A stretch of 64,000 bases of DNA from Solwaraspora sp. WMMA2056 (GTDB lineage: Bacteria; Actinomycetota; Actinomycetes; Mycobacteriales; Micromonosporaceae). The stretch's first letter is position 1, and each line of letters opens with the position of its first letter. Below, piece by piece: positions 63,250-64,000 of the stretch. A program made the position numbers and the translations under genes. The stretch spans positions 6,758,001-6,822,000 of the forward strand of contig NZ_CP128360.1 in the NCBI RefSeq assembly GCF_030345095.1. The letters are read 5' to 3'. Below the pieces are notes generated by a model. It saw only the letters and a list, made by a program, of their open reading frames with translations. It was not told the DNA's origin and did no database searches.

Positions 63250-63843
63250 TCAGCCGTCCGTGATGGGATAGCTGTTCTGGAAGGCGAGCCGCTGGTCAGC
63301 GTCCGCCGCGATGCCGTCAAGGTGATCGTCGAGGTTGACGAAGGCCTGCCAGGGTTCCTGCCCGGAGGCGGCAGCGAGACGGTCGACGACGAGTTGTTCG
63401 AGGTCGACGACCCGTTTGGCTTTCCAGATCTTGTCGGCGAGGCTGACGAGCAGGTCTTCGCACTCGATGCCGGGCGACTGCCAACTGGCGTGCGTCGCGG
63501 CGAAGCGCGCCAGGTACGGGCCGATGCCGGCGTCGAGCAGGATCTGTTGACCGGCCGGCTCGTGCCGCGAACCCGGCCCGGACAACTCCGCCACGTGAAC
63601 GGTCTTGCCGATGTCGTGGGTGGCAGCGCCGAAGAGTACGGCGTCGCGATCGACGGCCAGGGCCGGGTAGTGGACGGCCAGCCAGCCCGTGAGCTGGGCG
63701 GCGACGTCGTGTACGGCGCGCAGATGCGCGGCCAGCCGCGGCGGCGCGTCGAGCCTGAGCAGAAGGTCACCGACCGGAGCCGGCAGCGGCCGCAGCGGCC
63801 GCAGCGGCGGATCATCCAGGGCATGGCGCAGCGTCAACGGCAT
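63250..63843 (-). CDS. HD-domain phosphohydrolase-like protein
   Basis: 197 residues. HD residues: H in HLRAVHDVAAQL, HD in FGAATHDIGKT, and further His in SRHEPAGQQILL and FAATHASW; together a typical metal site of small HD hydrolases acting on nucleotides or phosphoesters. ATG 63843 with GGAG 5 nt upstream decides the start. Immediately precedes the coaD-like gene (5 bp), so the two probably work together in some nucleotide or cofactor repair step; this is inference. Confidence 0.8.
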   Translation of the reverse strand: MPLTLRHALDDPPLRPLRPLPAPVGDLLLRLDAPPRLAAHLRAVHDVAAQLTGWLAVHYPALAVDRDAVLFGAATHDIGKTVHVAELSGPGSRHEPAGQQILLDAGIGPYLARFAATHASWQSPGIECEDLLVSLADKIWKAKRVVDLEQLVVDRLAAASGQEPWQAFVNLDDHLDGIAADADQRLAFQNSYPITDG

Positions 63844-63897
63844 ATCTGCTCCATGGCGCTCGGCTGTTGGGTCCCGGCGAACAATCGTAGGGCGCAA

Positions 63898-64000
63898 TCA
63901 ACTGACCACGTGCCGCCGGTAGCGCGCAGCCCGCTGATCGGTCCGCCAGCACCAGGGGCGTTCGGGCAGTTCGACCTTGCGTCGTACGTTGGCCGGGCAT
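63898..64000 (-). CDS. C-terminal end of an unidentified gene (partial)
   Basis: The last 33 or so residues of a minus-strand gene cut by the window edge: ANVRRKVELPERPWCWRTDQ then RAARYRRHVVS and a stop at 63898. Aromatic and basic residues and absence of a better frame suggest real coding; no family can be assigned. It ends 55 bp before the HD-domain gene. Confidence 0.4.
   Translation of the reverse strand, partial: CPANVRRKVELPERPWCWRTDQRAARYRRHVVS

Noticed and set aside
63812-64000. A 62-codon minus-strand frame at the window edge
   Set aside because: It overlaps the start of the HD-domain gene and competes with a better frame that ends at 63898 and looks like a true protein C-terminus.

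Overview
The window is 64 kb of very high G+C DNA with dense, short-spaced genes, frequent GTG/TTG starts, start/stop overlaps of the ATGA/GTGA type, and many TetR, MarR, WYL, ECF sigma and MFS genes. This points to an actinomycete chromosome; gene content (nucleoside salvage block, giant RHS toxin, polyester hydrolase) would fit Micromonosporaceae, but the genus is an inference. No rRNA, tRNA or CRISPR array was seen.

Layout. 0.1-10.8 kb, mostly minus strand: nucleoside uptake and salvage. A BMP-type lipoprotein, an ABC ATPase and two permeases feed cytidine deaminase (with an unusual C-terminal extension), thymidine phosphorylase and, separately, adenosine deaminase. A long hairpin separates the binding-protein gene from the transporter genes. 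11.0-13.6 kb: a small membrane protein, a secreted polyester hydrolase of the Cut190/PETase type, and a medium-chain reductase. 13.7-25.3 kb: a secreted polymorphic toxin of about 3,680 residues (RHS repeats, three LamG domains, a ricin-type lectin inserted in one of them, a Hint protease and an unrecognised toxin tip), followed by a small gene in the immunity position. 25.5-34.3 kb: a PHP-type phosphohydrolase, a Phd/PIN toxin-antitoxin pair, a frameshifted glyoxalase-like relic, a reductase, NADAR, VanZ, RNase HI, TetR, MarR, a hydrolase and an MFS pump. 34.4-36.1 kb: an ECF sigma factor with an overlapping membrane partner.

36.5-41.5 kb is the clearest accessory island: its codons are visibly richer in A and T than those of its flanks. 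It carries a 1,306-residue STAND ATPase with an N-terminal death-like/effector-associated domain, TPR-like helices and a C-terminal GT4 glycosyltransferase, then an unknown membrane-anchored protein, then the wreck of an IS701-like transposase. This is my best candidate for an undescribed immune system. 41.5-45.8 kb: a frameshifted WYL regulator, a hydrolase, a TetR gene with two operators, a CPBP protease and a YcxB-like protein.

45.9-57.8 kb is one tightly coupled ten-gene operon: ATP-grasp ligase, DUF364 protein, cysteine-synthase-like enzyme, dipeptide-epimerase-like enzyme, MFS exporter, methyltransferase, a peptide/nickel-type ABC importer whose second permease and both ATPases are fused in one chain, and a GNAT acetyltransferase. 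With a possible Zur-like operator in front, it reads as synthesis, export and re-import of an amino-acid-derived small molecule, perhaps a metallophore. 57.8-64 kb: a WYL regulator divergent from an epoxide hydrolase, a DM9-repeat protein, an epimerase/MarR pair around a 14-bp-arm operator, a CoaD-like adenylyltransferase, an HD-domain protein, and the end of a gene cut by the window edge.
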